From assembly GCA_030432255.1 (NCBI GenBank), contig JAUIHS010000004.1, positions 124,001-188,000 of the forward strand: a stretch of DNA of 64,000 nucleotides. The letters are read 5' to 3'. The notes beneath the pieces were generated by a model, which was not told the DNA's origin, ran no database searches, and worked only from the letters and a program-made list of their open reading frames with translations. Of the stretch, positions 9,034 to 18,398 are shown one piece after another. Each line of letters opens with the position of its first letter. Position 1 is the first letter of the stretch. A program made the position numbers and the translations under genes. The DNA is from Phycisphaerae bacterium. Its GTDB lineage: Bacteria > Planctomycetota > Phycisphaerae > Phycisphaerales > UBA1924.

Positions 9034-9483
9034 TCAGTGATTCAGCACCTTCTCGAAGATGATCAGGTTCATCATGCGATCCGGATCCCAGCGGAGCCCG
9101 GCAATGTCGTAGTCGTTGGCGATGCCGAAGTGCAGGAACGGGCGCACCTGATTGGAGCACTCGAAGCGTATCGAGGCATAGCCCTCGGAGCGGGCCCAGT
9201 CTTCGGCGGCACACATGAGCTGTGTGGCGATGCCCATGCGACGCATCTCGGGAACGACGCCGCAGATCCATGAAAAATGGACGTTCGACTTCAACTCCAT
9301 CCCCACGGAAAAGCCCACGGCGTCCTGCTCGATGCGCGCGACCTGGATGAGGATGTTGTAGCGTCCCTTGAGGCGGCGAGCGATCCAGTCGACGTCGCGC
9401 TCCGGACGGAAGAGCTGGTTGTACAGATGCGTCACCAGTTCCAGGTCGGTGGGGTCGATGCGATCAATGATTGCGTCCGCCAT
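9034..9483 (-). CDS. GNAT family N-acetyltransferase
   Basis: A 149-aa single-domain protein. The acetyl-CoA binding motif A is VVPEMRRMGIATQLM (R/Q-x-x-G-x-G/A type) near residues 78-92, preceded by the beta strand HFSWICGV. The N-terminal LVTHLYNQLFRPERD matches the usual GNAT opening. The acceptor (amino acid, peptide or small molecule) cannot be told. The gene converges on the M28 peptidase with only 12 bases between stops. Confidence 0.82.
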   Translation of the reverse strand: MADAIIDRIDPTDLELVTHLYNQLFRPERDVDWIARRLKGRYNILIQVARIEQDAVGFSVGMELKSNVHFSWICGVVPEMRRMGIATQLMCAAEDWARSEGYASIRFECSNQVRPFLHFGIANDYDIAGLRWDPDRMMNLIIFEKVLNH

Positions 9484-9645
9484 GAATCATTCCCTTGCGC
9501 ATGCGCCGATGAGCAGATCGTACTGCGGCACCTGCAGCTTCGTCTCATCCGAGGGACGGAACCCGCCACAGGTCTACATCGGCACGTCTCAGCCAGTTGG
9601 TCCAGTGGATCATACGTACGGGAATGGCTCGGGTTTCGAATTTGG

Positions 9646-12600
9646 TCATGAAGGGCAGGCCTGGTCCCAGGAGGCCAGGAGCGCGTTGAGATCGGCGAAA
9701 TCGATGGTGCCCGTCCCGTCCACGTCACCTCCCTGCCATGACGGACCACTCATCCCCCAGTTGGTCAGGATCACGTTCAGGTCGTCAAAGTCCACCACGC
9801 CATCCCCCGTCACGTCCGTAGGGCACTGAGGCAGCACAGCGTTCACCAGCACGGACGCCGGAAGTGACTCACCGATCGCAACGGACTGGTCCTGAAACGT
9901 CACGATATCCGGACGACCGTCGCCGTCAAAATCGCCGGTAACAACCCGGACCGCTGGCGCACCGACCGCCTCCCACGCGGCGCGGGTGACGCTTCGGGGC
10001 ATCTCCGGCCGCCCGTCATTCCGCCACACCTCGATCGATGACTGAGTGGCAGACGGACGAGCCAGGGCCAGCACGACATCAGCATCGCCATCCTCATCAA
10101 GATCCGCCGCGGCACCGGCGAGGGGTGCATCGCGCAGGGTCACGAGACCGGCGGCGATGAACTCGAATGCTCCACGGTCAAGCACCCAGACAAGGGATGG
10201 GTCATCCGGCGTCCCGCCCAGCGACAGGATGTCTGTCCGGCCGTCATCCGCCAGGCCTGTCATCACGAGGGCTGCGGGATCGTGGGGGAGCGGGACGGCG
10301 ATCGGTGCCGCGAGGAAACCGGTACCCCCGGCGTTCTCAAAGATCTCGAGATGACCGGGTGCGCGGGCGCCGACGATGACGTCCGGCGCATCATCCTGGT
10401 TCAGGTCCACAACAGCCAGCGCGGTTGACCGGGCGGAGGTGATCCGTGTGTCGAGCAGAGTGAACTGCGCGGGTGTACCGCCGAGATTCTGGTAGATGAG
10501 CAGGACGCCATTGCCGCCGGGGTCCAGCGCCGCCGCGTCAGCGACGGTCGACGCCAGCACGACCAGGTCCGCCCGGTCGTCGCCCGTCATGTCTGTCGCG
10601 ACGACATCAAGGGGTGCGGCAAAAGGGCCGGTCAGCGTCGCGGACAGCGTGAACGCGCCCTCGCCATCAAAGGAGAGGATCGACAGCGCATCGCTGGCGG
10701 TGTCGGCGGAGACGAGGTCGAGACCAGGATCATCGTCGAGGTCGGCCGAGGTGAGTCCGCGAGGATCGATGCCCACGAAAACCGGCGCGCGGCTGACGAG
10801 GCCTTGCCACACGCCATCTTCATGGCCGCGATTCTCAACGTAGACGATGCGTCCGGGGTTGCTGGACGCCAGCGCGGGAATCGCGAGGGCAATGTCGAGG
10901 TCGCCGTCGGCATCAAAGTCGGCGGCGGTCATGTCAGTGGGGGTGCCGATGACACTGAAGAAGGTCGGGTCCGTAAGCGCCAGCCGATCGGCGTGACTCT
11001 CCACCGTCGCGATCACCTCAGATGCGCCAACGTCCACGCGGTAGCGAGCATTGTCGCCTGCTCCCGCCATCACAACGGCATCGGGGGCGCCCGCCAGGGC
11101 ACTCGCGGCTACCAGGTCGAATTCCGCACCTATGCCGGGCGCACCATCTGACTGCCTGAGATGCAGCAGGCCGCCCAACTGCGCATCACCCTGCACGATG
11201 ATGCGATCGTGCGGGCCCGCATCGACATCAATCTCAAGGGTGGAGAGTTCACCTTCCCGAACCAGTTCGAGATCGCCATCGATGCGGATCGTGCCGATGC
11301 CCGATCCTCGCGGCGTGATGATCCCCGCGCTGCGGACCGTGCCGGTGATGTCCCCTGCACCGGTGATCCGGCCGGCACTCAGGATGTCGGTGCCTCCTGC
11401 GGCGGCGAGACCGTTCCCGCCCAGTCGAATGTCGCCGGCCGTGATCGTCAGGGTCTCACTGAGCGTCCAGCCACTCGATCCACCCTCGAGACGTACCCGT
11501 CCCGCACCATCCTCGCCACCGATGACACCCCGGACGCTCACCAGTTCTCCATGATCGATGCGGAGCATCACTTCGCCCCCCACGCGCACCGCATCACCAA
11601 CATTCAGCGTCATGCCCCCCAGCACCAGTCGCACATCGCCTGCGATGGTCCGGAACTGGCCGACTGTCGAGCTCATGGGAAAATCGATCGCGTATGTCGC
11701 ATCGCGCCAGAGGATGACCGAGTCCGTCGGTCCCGGTACCGTCGGTCGCCAGTTGGCTGCATCCGCCCAGTCGCCCCCGGTGTCATCGGCCCACTCGCTT
11801 CCCGAGTCGCCCACCACGCGCTCGACGGCGCCCATGTCCGTCCATGTCGGTGTGCCGGAACCCGTGTCCTCGACGAGCACATCATTGACGAAGCGATCGC
11901 GCGCTGCGAGGTCCAGGGGCAGGCGCTCCGTCAGATCGCCATCGCCATCCAGATCGAACGTGTCGTCAACCGGCAGGGCGCCGACGCGGGCCGTGTCGAG
12001 GCACGGCGACCCCGGGCCGAGGCGAGCATCGTCATCAGCGGTCCCGAAGATGTCGTCGGGGCCGTCGGCATCCACGAGTCGGGGATCCTGACCCGTGTTG
12101 CTCGGCACGGAGAAGTCCGCCAACCCGGCGACGCAACTGCGCACAACCGAGGCCATGCCGAAGCCGGCCTCGACCTGTGCAGACTCGTCCGGCCCGCCCG
12201 CATCGATATTACCCCAAAGGATCGAGTTCTCGACAGTCGCCAGGCCGCCATCCGCGACAAGCAGACCCCCGCCCGAAATGCTCGCGCGATTGCCCGTCAC
12301 CGTCAGGTTGCTCGCATCAAACCCGGCGCCGACCGGTACGAAGATGCCGCCCCCGCTCTGGCCGGAGTTGCCGGAGAAGAACGTGTTGACGCAGTTGGAC
12401 TGACCACCGGCCCACATGCCGCCACCCCGCCCGTTGTCGACCGTGGTCGCCATGGCGTAGTTACCCAGGAAGCGGCAGTTGAAGAACCGTGCCGCGGCGT
12501 CCTCTGACGTGGCCACTCCACCGCCGATGGGTGCGGCGTTCGCGATGAAGTCGCAGAAGACGAATGCGGGGCTGCCACCTTCAACCGCGACGGCGCCGCC

Positions 12601-14760
12601 ATGTCCGACCGCGATGTTCGACTCGAAGCGACAGTTCCGCACGACAGGTGAGGCATCGAGACACAGGAGGCCCGCACCGCGATCCGTCATGACCGCGCCC
12701 ACACCATCCGCGAGCCCGCGCTGAATGATGAAGCCGTCGAGTTCACATCCCGGCCCGACGGTCGCCGCGACGATGACGTGCCGCGCGCTGGCGCCGGTGA
12801 GGCTGCCTGACAGGATGGTCGGGTTCGCATCCGGATCGCGTTCCTCTGCCGTGGTTTCAATTCCGAGGAACCCACCTCGGACGGCAACATCATCGACCAG
12901 GTCGAAAGATGCGCCGGGACTGGCGACGGATGGCGTGTAGATTCCACTGGCCACCCAGATCTCGGTGATGGCGCCGCCGGACGCCGCGGCATCGGCCAGC
13001 GCATCCTGCAGTCGGTCATAGGCCACGGACCATGCGAAGCCGTTGCCGCCGGGCGGGGCATCATCATCGACGACGCGTACGTGGGACGGCAGGATTTCGT
13101 CATCTTCCTCCTGCGCGAGCACGATGACGTCGGTGAGACCGGGGCCTGACACGCGGAAGTTGGCCTGTCCGTTGGCGAAGTCCGGATCGTCGGCGGCGGC
13201 GATCTCTACCAGCGCCGGCGTCGAGTAGTTGCCGGCGTTGAAATTGATCGAGGCGCCGGAGATCACGCTTAGATCGGTATCGCCCGAATCGCGCACGACG
13301 GTGACGGTGACCGGGCCGGCCGGGGGCAGGTTGAGAGAGACCGTGAAGGCGACGCTGTCATTCTCGGGGACGACGATGAAGTCCGTCGAGACGAGGAGGC
13401 GCTGCCCGGGGTCGAACTCGAAGGCGCCCATGTCTGCAACCGGTGCCGGACCGATGCCGGTGTCGATCGTGCCGGGGTCATCTTCGAAGCGTGGACGATC
13501 ATCGAGATCGAGCGGGATCGACTCGACGGTATCGCCGTCGTCGTCGAGGTCGATCAGGTCCGTGCCCACGGTCGTGTTGTTGGCGCTGTCGATGCAGGGC
13601 GAGGGGATCACCAGTCGGAGGTTGTCATCCAGCGTGCCCGGGATCCCGTCGGCCCCATCCGCATCAGCGAAGAGCGGGTCCGCATCGATGTTGCCGGGCG
13701 AGGTGAGAGTCGTGAGGCCATCAATCAGGCTGAACGTGATACTGGTGTCGATGGGGGAGCCCACGATCGCAAGCTGCGCTGCTTCGGTGATGCCACTCGA
13801 ATCCGTGTTGCGCCACAGGATCACGTTGCGGACCGTCAGGTCGCCGTCGGCGTTGGCAAGCCCGCCGCCGGAAACACCCGCGTCGTTGGCGTACAACGTG
13901 GAGTTGATCACGCGCACCGGGCCGCTGTTGTCCGCGTAGACCGCGCCGCCAGTTCCCGCGGCATTGCCCGTGAAGATGCAGTTGGTCAGCGTGATCGTGC
14001 CAGTCGCGCCTGTCGCCAACGCACCGCCGAAGCTGCTGTTGCCGTTCGCCGCGTTGCCTACAAACAGGCAGTTGGTGAATCGGCTGTTCCCGAAACCCCG
14101 CGCATCGACGGCACCGCCCCGACCGCCGTTCCCGACGCTGTTGTTCACGAAAGTGCAGCGTGTGAATCTCGGCGAACTGTCACCGTCGATGAAGAGCGCA
14201 CCACCGAATCGATTCGCTCCGGTCTGGTTGTCCCGGAACATACACTGTGTCACGCGCATGTTGCTGTGCATCAGCAGCATGGCGGCGCCGCGATCACGGA
14301 GGTCTCCCGCGCCGCCATTCGCGAATCCCTGTTCGATGATGAAACCGTCGAGCATGGTCGTGGATGTGAGACCGCTGGCATCCACAACGTGATACGTTCG
14401 CTGACCGCCGGGAAGGAGTCCACTCAGAATCGTCGGGTGCGCCTCGATGTCGCGATGTGAGCGAAGGAACTCGAAACCGCCGAAGCCGCCGTACACCGCG
14501 ACGCCCGCCGCGGGAACGAACGCATCCGTCCGACTGGCGCCGGGCACATAGGTGCCCTCGCTCACCCAGATCTCCTGAACGGCGGGTTCCGCGGCGGCGA
14601 AGTCGAACGCCTCCTGCAGATCGTCGAATGCTGAGAACCACGTGAGGCCGTCGCCACCGCCCGGCGCCGAGGCATCCACGTGCAGCACGGCCTGCCCGAG
14701 CGTCATCGGGGCGCAGATGGACAGCAGGATCAGAAGGGGAACACAGTGAAGTCGATGCAT
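9646..14760 (-). CDS. Very large secreted multidomain protein: two beta-helices, Calx-beta-like, FG-GAP repeats, dockerin
   Basis: 1704 aa with a signal peptide (LLILLSICAPMTLGQA) and GGAGAGAG before the ATG. Domain order by eye: beta-helix 1 (about 25-450), beginning with HVDASAPGGGDGLTW; a Calx-beta/cadherin-like strand domain (about 455-560, FIVVPENDSVAFTVSL); beta-helix 2 (about 565-990), which repeats the opening motif as VVDDDAPPGGNGFAW; a glycine-rich strand region (about 990-1190); FG-GAP/VCBS-type repeats (about 1210-1640) with DxDxDGDxD calcium loops such as ADFDADGDLDIA; and two dockerin EF-hands at the C-terminus (DVTGDGVVDFDDLN). It is probably a surface adhesion or binding protein; no catalytic site is recognised. 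Confidence 0.88.
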   Translation of the reverse strand: MHRLHCVPLLILLSICAPMTLGQAVLHVDASAPGGGDGLTWFSAFDDLQEAFDFAAAEPAVQEIWVSEGTYVPGASRTDAFVPAAGVAVYGGFGGFEFLRSHRDIEAHPTILSGLLPGGQRTYHVVDASGLTSTTMLDGFIIEQGFANGGAGDLRDRGAAMLLMHSNMRVTQCMFRDNQTGANRFGGALFIDGDSSPRFTRCTFVNNSVGNGGRGGAVDARGFGNSRFTNCLFVGNAANGNSSFGGALATGATGTITLTNCIFTGNAAGTGGAVYADNSGPVRVINSTLYANDAGVSGGGLANADGDLTVRNVILWRNTDSSGITEAAQLAIVGSPIDTSITFSLIDGLTTLTSPGNIDADPLFADADGADGIPGTLDDNLRLVIPSPCIDSANNTTVGTDLIDLDDDGDTVESIPLDLDDRPRFEDDPGTIDTGIGPAPVADMGAFEFDPGQRLLVSTDFIVVPENDSVAFTVSLNLPPAGPVTVTVVRDSGDTDLSVISGASINFNAGNYSTPALVEIAAADDPDFANGQANFRVSGPGLTDVIVLAQEEDDEILPSHVRVVDDDAPPGGNGFAWSVAYDRLQDALADAAASGGAITEIWVASGIYTPSVASPGASFDLVDDVAVRGGFLGIETTAEERDPDANPTILSGSLTGASARHVIVAATVGPGCELDGFIIQRGLADGVGAVMTDRGAGLLCLDASPVVRNCRFESNIAVGHGGAVAVEGGSPAFVFCDFIANAAPIGGGVATSEDAAARFFNCRFLGNYAMATTVDNGRGGGMWAGGQSNCVNTFFSGNSGQSGGGIFVPVGAGFDASNLTVTGNRASISGGGLLVADGGLATVENSILWGNIDAGGPDESAQVEAGFGMASVVRSCVAGLADFSVPSNTGQDPRLVDADGPDDIFGTADDDARLGPGSPCLDTARVGALPVDDTFDLDGDGDLTERLPLDLAARDRFVNDVLVEDTGSGTPTWTDMGAVERVVGDSGSEWADDTGGDWADAANWRPTVPGPTDSVILWRDATYAIDFPMSSTVGQFRTIAGDVRLVLGGMTLNVGDAVRVGGEVMLRIDHGELVSVRGVIGGEDGAGRVRLEGGSSGWTLSETLTITAGDIRLGGNGLAAAGGTDILSAGRITGAGDITGTVRSAGIITPRGSGIGTIRIDGDLELVREGELSTLEIDVDAGPHDRIIVQGDAQLGGLLHLRQSDGAPGIGAEFDLVAASALAGAPDAVVMAGAGDNARYRVDVGASEVIATVESHADRLALTDPTFFSVIGTPTDMTAADFDADGDLDIALAIPALASSNPGRIVYVENRGHEDGVWQGLVSRAPVFVGIDPRGLTSADLDDDPGLDLVSADTASDALSILSFDGEGAFTLSATLTGPFAAPLDVVATDMTGDDRADLVVLASTVADAAALDPGGNGVLLIYQNLGGTPAQFTLLDTRITSARSTALAVVDLNQDDAPDVIVGARAPGHLEIFENAGGTGFLAAPIAVPLPHDPAALVMTGLADDGRTDILSLGGTPDDPSLVWVLDRGAFEFIAAGLVTLRDAPLAGAAADLDEDGDADVVLALARPSATQSSIEVWRNDGRPEMPRSVTRAAWEAVGAPAVRVVTGDFDGDGRPDIVTFQDQSVAIGESLPASVLVNAVLPQCPTDVTGDGVVDFDDLNVILTNWGMSGPSWQGGDVDGTGTIDFADLNALLASWDQACPS

Positions 14761-14905
14761 GGGTCTCTCTCCGGGCTCACCCTCTCGGGCGCAGCGGGTC
14801 CTCCTCTCCTATTGTCCCAACTTCACGCTCCAGTTTCCGGAACTTCCATGCGAAAGTGCAAAACACGCCGAAATGAGAGTTAAGGAACGCAGATCATGCC
14901 TGCGA

Positions 14906-14911
14906 TACAAT
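14906..14911 (+). promoter_or_regulatory. Possible -10 element upstream of the multiheme cytochrome cluster
   Basis: GCGATACAATC contains TACAAT 43 bases before the ATG of the pentaheme cytochrome. The surrounding 190-base region separates this cluster from the divergent 1704-aa protein gene and is the only sizeable intergenic region in front of the cluster. No clear -35 and no obvious FNR or NarL box was seen. Confidence 0.35.
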
Positions 14912-14954
14912 CTTCGTGCCCCCGGACCCCTCTTCTCGTGAAGGAGTCTTCACC

Positions 14955-16916
14955 ATGCGGTGGTTGCCGCTCCCATTCAATCTGACTCGTCGTGAAACCC
15001 GCGTCCCGATCCGACCGGCGCGCCTCCTGCTCATCGCCTCGGCATGCGCACTCACCATCGGCGCGTGGCGGGCCATGCAGACATCGGAGACGGGCATCGT
15101 GATGGAACCGGTGCGGCAGTCCGAGCTGCCACCCGACGAAGACCTCCTCGGCGGAGATGATCTGCTCGGCGGTGAAGCGGACGAGAATCCGTGGGAAGAT
15201 GCCGACAATGTTGATCCTGTGCAGGCCGCGGCGGCCGCCGCCCATGAAGCGCTCTTCACGAATGATCGGTTCCCCCTTGCGACAGAGTGCCGGACGTGCC
15301 ACCCGGACCACTACCGTGAATGGTCCGTCTCTCAGCATGCATACGCACAATTGAGTCCGATCTTCAATGCGATGCATGCGAAGATCACCGAACTCACCAA
15401 CGGGACCAACGGCGACTTCTGCATCCGCTGTCATACACCCGCCGGCATGCAGATGGGTGAACCCGTCTTCATGAGCAACATGGATCGGCACCCCGTCTCG
15501 CGCGAAGGCGTCACCTGCGTGGTGTGTCACCGCCAGAGCCAGGCGTATGGCAAACTCAGTGCACGCATCGGACTCGTCGAGGGCGACATCATCGACCCCG
15601 TCTTCGGACCGAAGGGCAATGCCGAACTCCAGCGCGTGCTGGATGACCCGGGACGCTTCCGCGTCGTGACCCGCCGCGATGAGCAGGGCCGGCGCATCCA
15701 CAACGATGCGATCCGTTTCTTCCACATCGAGCAGCCCGGCTTCTGCGGCTCCTGCCACGACGTCACCCTCGTCAACGGCTTCCGCCTCGAAGAGGCCTTC
15801 AGCGAATACAAGAGTTCACCCGCCGCCGATCGCGGCGCGACCTGCCAGGACTGCCACATGGGTGTCGAACCGGGAATCGACTCCGGGTACGCGCACGAAC
15901 CCGCGGCGATCGTGGGCGGCATCGCCACCAAGCCACGGAAGCGCACCAATCATTACTTTGCCGGTCCGGACTATTCCGTGATGCATCCCGGTCTCTTCCC
16001 CCACAACCCGGAGGCGATGGAATTCGCCACCATGGAAGAGTGGACGCACTTCGACACCGACGCCGGCTGGGGGACACCCGCTTTCGAGGATGCCGTTCCG
16101 GAGGGGACGACCTTCCCCGACCGCTGGCGGGCGCCCGGTGACCGTGAGATCGCTCGGCGCATCATCAACGACAACCTCGAACTCCTCGAGTGGGCGCGTC
16201 AGCAGCGGCTTGCCGTGCTGCGGCGGGGCTATGTCCTCGGTGACATCACCATCGACGAGAAGGACAACGGACTCGCCTTCACCGTGGACGTGATGAATGG
16301 CACGGACGGGCACAACGTGCCCACGGGCTTCACCGCGGAGCGGCTGACATGGCTGCACGTCGTGGTCACCGATCGCGACGGGGCCGTGGTCATGGAGTCG
16401 GGGGACATGGACCCCAACGGTGACGTCCGGGATCTGCATTCGCAGTACGTCCACGACGGGCTGCTTCCGCTCGACGAGCAGCTCTTCAGCCTGCAGTCGA
16501 AGTTCATCGTGCGCAACCGCAGGGGCGGTGAGCGGGAGCAGGTCCTTGCTGTCAATCACAGTCTTGATCCGCTGCCCTTTGTTCGCCGCGATCCGAACCC
16601 CACGATCCTGACGGGCCGTCCGATTGATGCGCGCATTCACAAGAAGGGCATCGCGCCGCTCGATACGCGTGAGGCGAAGTACCGCGTGGCGGCTTCCGAT
16701 CTCACGGGTGCCGGGCCGTACACGATCAGTGTGGAACTGCGTGCGGCGATGGTGCCGGTGAACCTGGTTCGCGAGATCATGTCGATGGGCTTCGACTACA
16801 ACATGACGCCCCGGGAAGTGGTCGACAACCTGCTGGCGGGTCATCATCTGCTCTGGGAGCGGACGGTGACGGTGAACCCTGATCCCACTGACGCCCTCGT
16901 GGACGGGTCGGAGTAA
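14955..16916 (+). CDS. Membrane-anchored or exported pentaheme c-type cytochrome
   Basis: The ATG at 14955 follows AAGGAG by 8 bases, giving 653 aa. One N-terminal hydrophobic segment (residues 23-37) serves as signal or anchor. It is followed by an acidic linker with DEDLLGGDDLLGG (about 61-73). Five CXXCH heme sites lie at 112 (CRTCH), 156 (CIRCH), 188 (CVVCH), 264 (CGSCH) and 297 (CQDCH), in the style of the cytochrome c554 family (ECRTCHPDHYREWSVSQH). The C-terminal half (about 330-653) has no heme site and looks like a beta-rich domain. It stands first in a six-gene cluster, 2 bases from the porin-like gene. It probably moves electrons in the periplasm or at the outer membrane; the donor and acceptor are unknown. 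Confidence 0.88.
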   Translation: MRWLPLPFNLTRRETRVPIRPARLLLIASACALTIGAWRAMQTSETGIVMEPVRQSELPPDEDLLGGDDLLGGEADENPWEDADNVDPVQAAAAAAHEALFTNDRFPLATECRTCHPDHYREWSVSQHAYAQLSPIFNAMHAKITELTNGTNGDFCIRCHTPAGMQMGEPVFMSNMDRHPVSREGVTCVVCHRQSQAYGKLSARIGLVEGDIIDPVFGPKGNAELQRVLDDPGRFRVVTRRDEQGRRIHNDAIRFFHIEQPGFCGSCHDVTLVNGFRLEEAFSEYKSSPAADRGATCQDCHMGVEPGIDSGYAHEPAAIVGGIATKPRKRTNHYFAGPDYSVMHPGLFPHNPEAMEFATMEEWTHFDTDAGWGTPAFEDAVPEGTTFPDRWRAPGDREIARRIINDNLELLEWARQQRLAVLRRGYVLGDITIDEKDNGLAFTVDVMNGTDGHNVPTGFTAERLTWLHVVVTDRDGAVVMESGDMDPNGDVRDLHSQYVHDGLLPLDEQLFSLQSKFIVRNRRGGEREQVLAVNHSLDPLPFVRRDPNPTILTGRPIDARIHKKGIAPLDTREAKYRVAASDLTGAGPYTISVELRAAMVPVNLVREIMSMGFDYNMTPREVVDNLLAGHHLLWERTVTVNPDPTDALVDGSE

Positions 16917-16918
16917 CG

Positions 16919-18331
16919 ATGCGAGACATGCCTGACTGCTTCTCCGCCGCCATGACGGGTGCCCTGGCGATGTTGGTTTCCGTTCCGATTGTTTCAGCTG
17001 CGCCTCCGCACCATGAGGAGCACGACTCCGATGCGCACCATGCCGAGGAACTCTTCCCTGATGAGCCGGCCCCGCTGAAACTGGACACGTTCCCGGAGCG
17101 ACCGAAGCCGCTGCTTGAACTGGGGCCGGACTTCCTCGGGCCCGGCGAGATCGGTGAGGGCATCACGCTGCCCACGGGTGCCGTCTGGCAACCATCGCTG
17201 CTCGTCTTCGGTCAGTACCGTTCGGCGATCCAGACATTCGACACCGGGGAGGAGACCTTCACCGAGTGGGCGAACACGCTCGACATCTTCGCCAACCTGC
17301 AACTCTCCGGCACCGAGCGCGTGCTCTTCGGCATGCGTCCGCTCGAGGATGAGGGTGAGTTCATCGGCTACAACTTCAACCCTGACGAGGACGAGGGCTG
17401 GCAGAACGACTTCAGCGAACGCATCACGTCCCTCTACTTCGAGGGTGAGTTCGGTGAGATCTTCCCCGGCCTCGACCCCGGAGATCGGCACTCCCTCGAC
17501 TGGGGCTTCTCCGTCGGTCGCCAGCCCATCTTCTTCCAGGAAGGCATGCTGATCAACGACACGCTGGATGCCATCGGCATCACCCGCAACACGGTGCTCT
17601 TCGACGGCGGGTCGGACTGGCGCACCACGTTCCTCTGGGCGTGGGATGACATCGATCGCAACAATAACCGCGAGTCCCGGGAGGCAAACCTCTTCGGTGT
17701 CTTCAACGAGATCGATGTGCCGCTCAGCACCATCAACGTCGATGTGGTGTGGGTCGATGACCACGATGGTGACACCGATGGCATCTTCTTCGGCGCCAGC
17801 GCCGTCCAACGAATCGGCACCATCAGCACCGCCTTTCGCATTCTGAATTCTTCTTCATTGCACGAAGATTCGGCGGCGGTCAGTGATGGCACGCTCCTCT
17901 TCAGCGAGGTGTCGTGGACGCCGCACCACACGCATGACATCGTCTACGTCAACGCGTTCCTCGGTCTCGATGAGTTCTCCTCCGCGGCCCGTGATCCCCT
18001 CGCTGATGGTCCCCTCGGCAGAGTCGGCCTCGTCTACGAAGCGGTCGGACTCGGGCGCTACGGCGCACCACTGGGGAATCGGCCCGATGAATCACTGGGC
18101 GTCGCCGTGGGTTATCAGATGTTCATGGACGACAATCGGCGGCAGATCACCTTTGAAGTGGGGGGGCGCAATGACATCAACGATACCGATCGAGGCGCCC
18201 TCGCCGCCGCCGTGAGCGTGCAGCAGGCCCTCGGACGCAACACCATCATCAGATCGGACGCCTTCGCCGCCGCCCACGAACACGATGCCCCCGGCTGGGG
18301 TATCCGATTCGAAGTCCTGATCAAGTTCTAG
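16919..18331 (+). CDS. Outer-membrane beta-barrel (porin-like) protein
   Basis: 470 aa with a signal peptide (ALAMLVSVPIVSA) and a His-rich stretch just behind it (APPHHEEHDSDAHHAEE), which could bind metal. The body alternates amphipathic strands with acidic turns (SLDWGFSVGRQPIFFQEG, RFEVLIKF) and ends in Phe, the usual outer-membrane barrel terminus. It starts 2 bases after the pentaheme cytochrome stop, so the two are surely co-expressed. A barrel beside multiheme cytochromes invites comparison with porin-cytochrome conduits, but I see no specific MtrB or PcoB signature, so that role is inference. Substrate specificity is not readable. Confidence 0.72.
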   Translation: MRDMPDCFSAAMTGALAMLVSVPIVSAAPPHHEEHDSDAHHAEELFPDEPAPLKLDTFPERPKPLLELGPDFLGPGEIGEGITLPTGAVWQPSLLVFGQYRSAIQTFDTGEETFTEWANTLDIFANLQLSGTERVLFGMRPLEDEGEFIGYNFNPDEDEGWQNDFSERITSLYFEGEFGEIFPGLDPGDRHSLDWGFSVGRQPIFFQEGMLINDTLDAIGITRNTVLFDGGSDWRTTFLWAWDDIDRNNNRESREANLFGVFNEIDVPLSTINVDVVWVDDHDGDTDGIFFGASAVQRIGTISTAFRILNSSSLHEDSAAVSDGTLLFSEVSWTPHHTHDIVYVNAFLGLDEFSSAARDPLADGPLGRVGLVYEAVGLGRYGAPLGNRPDESLGVAVGYQMFMDDNRRQITFEVGGRNDINDTDRGALAAAVSVQQALGRNTIIRSDAFAAAHEHDAPGWGIRFEVLIKF

Positions 18332-18398
18332 AGTCGAGGGCCCGAATCGATACAATGATTCCCGGAACCGGGAAATTGCCCTCATTCCACGCCTCACG

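Noticed and set aside
16919-18331. Calling the barrel an MtrB or PcoB homologue
   Set aside because: No N-terminal CXXC or other specific signature was seen; only general barrel features and context.
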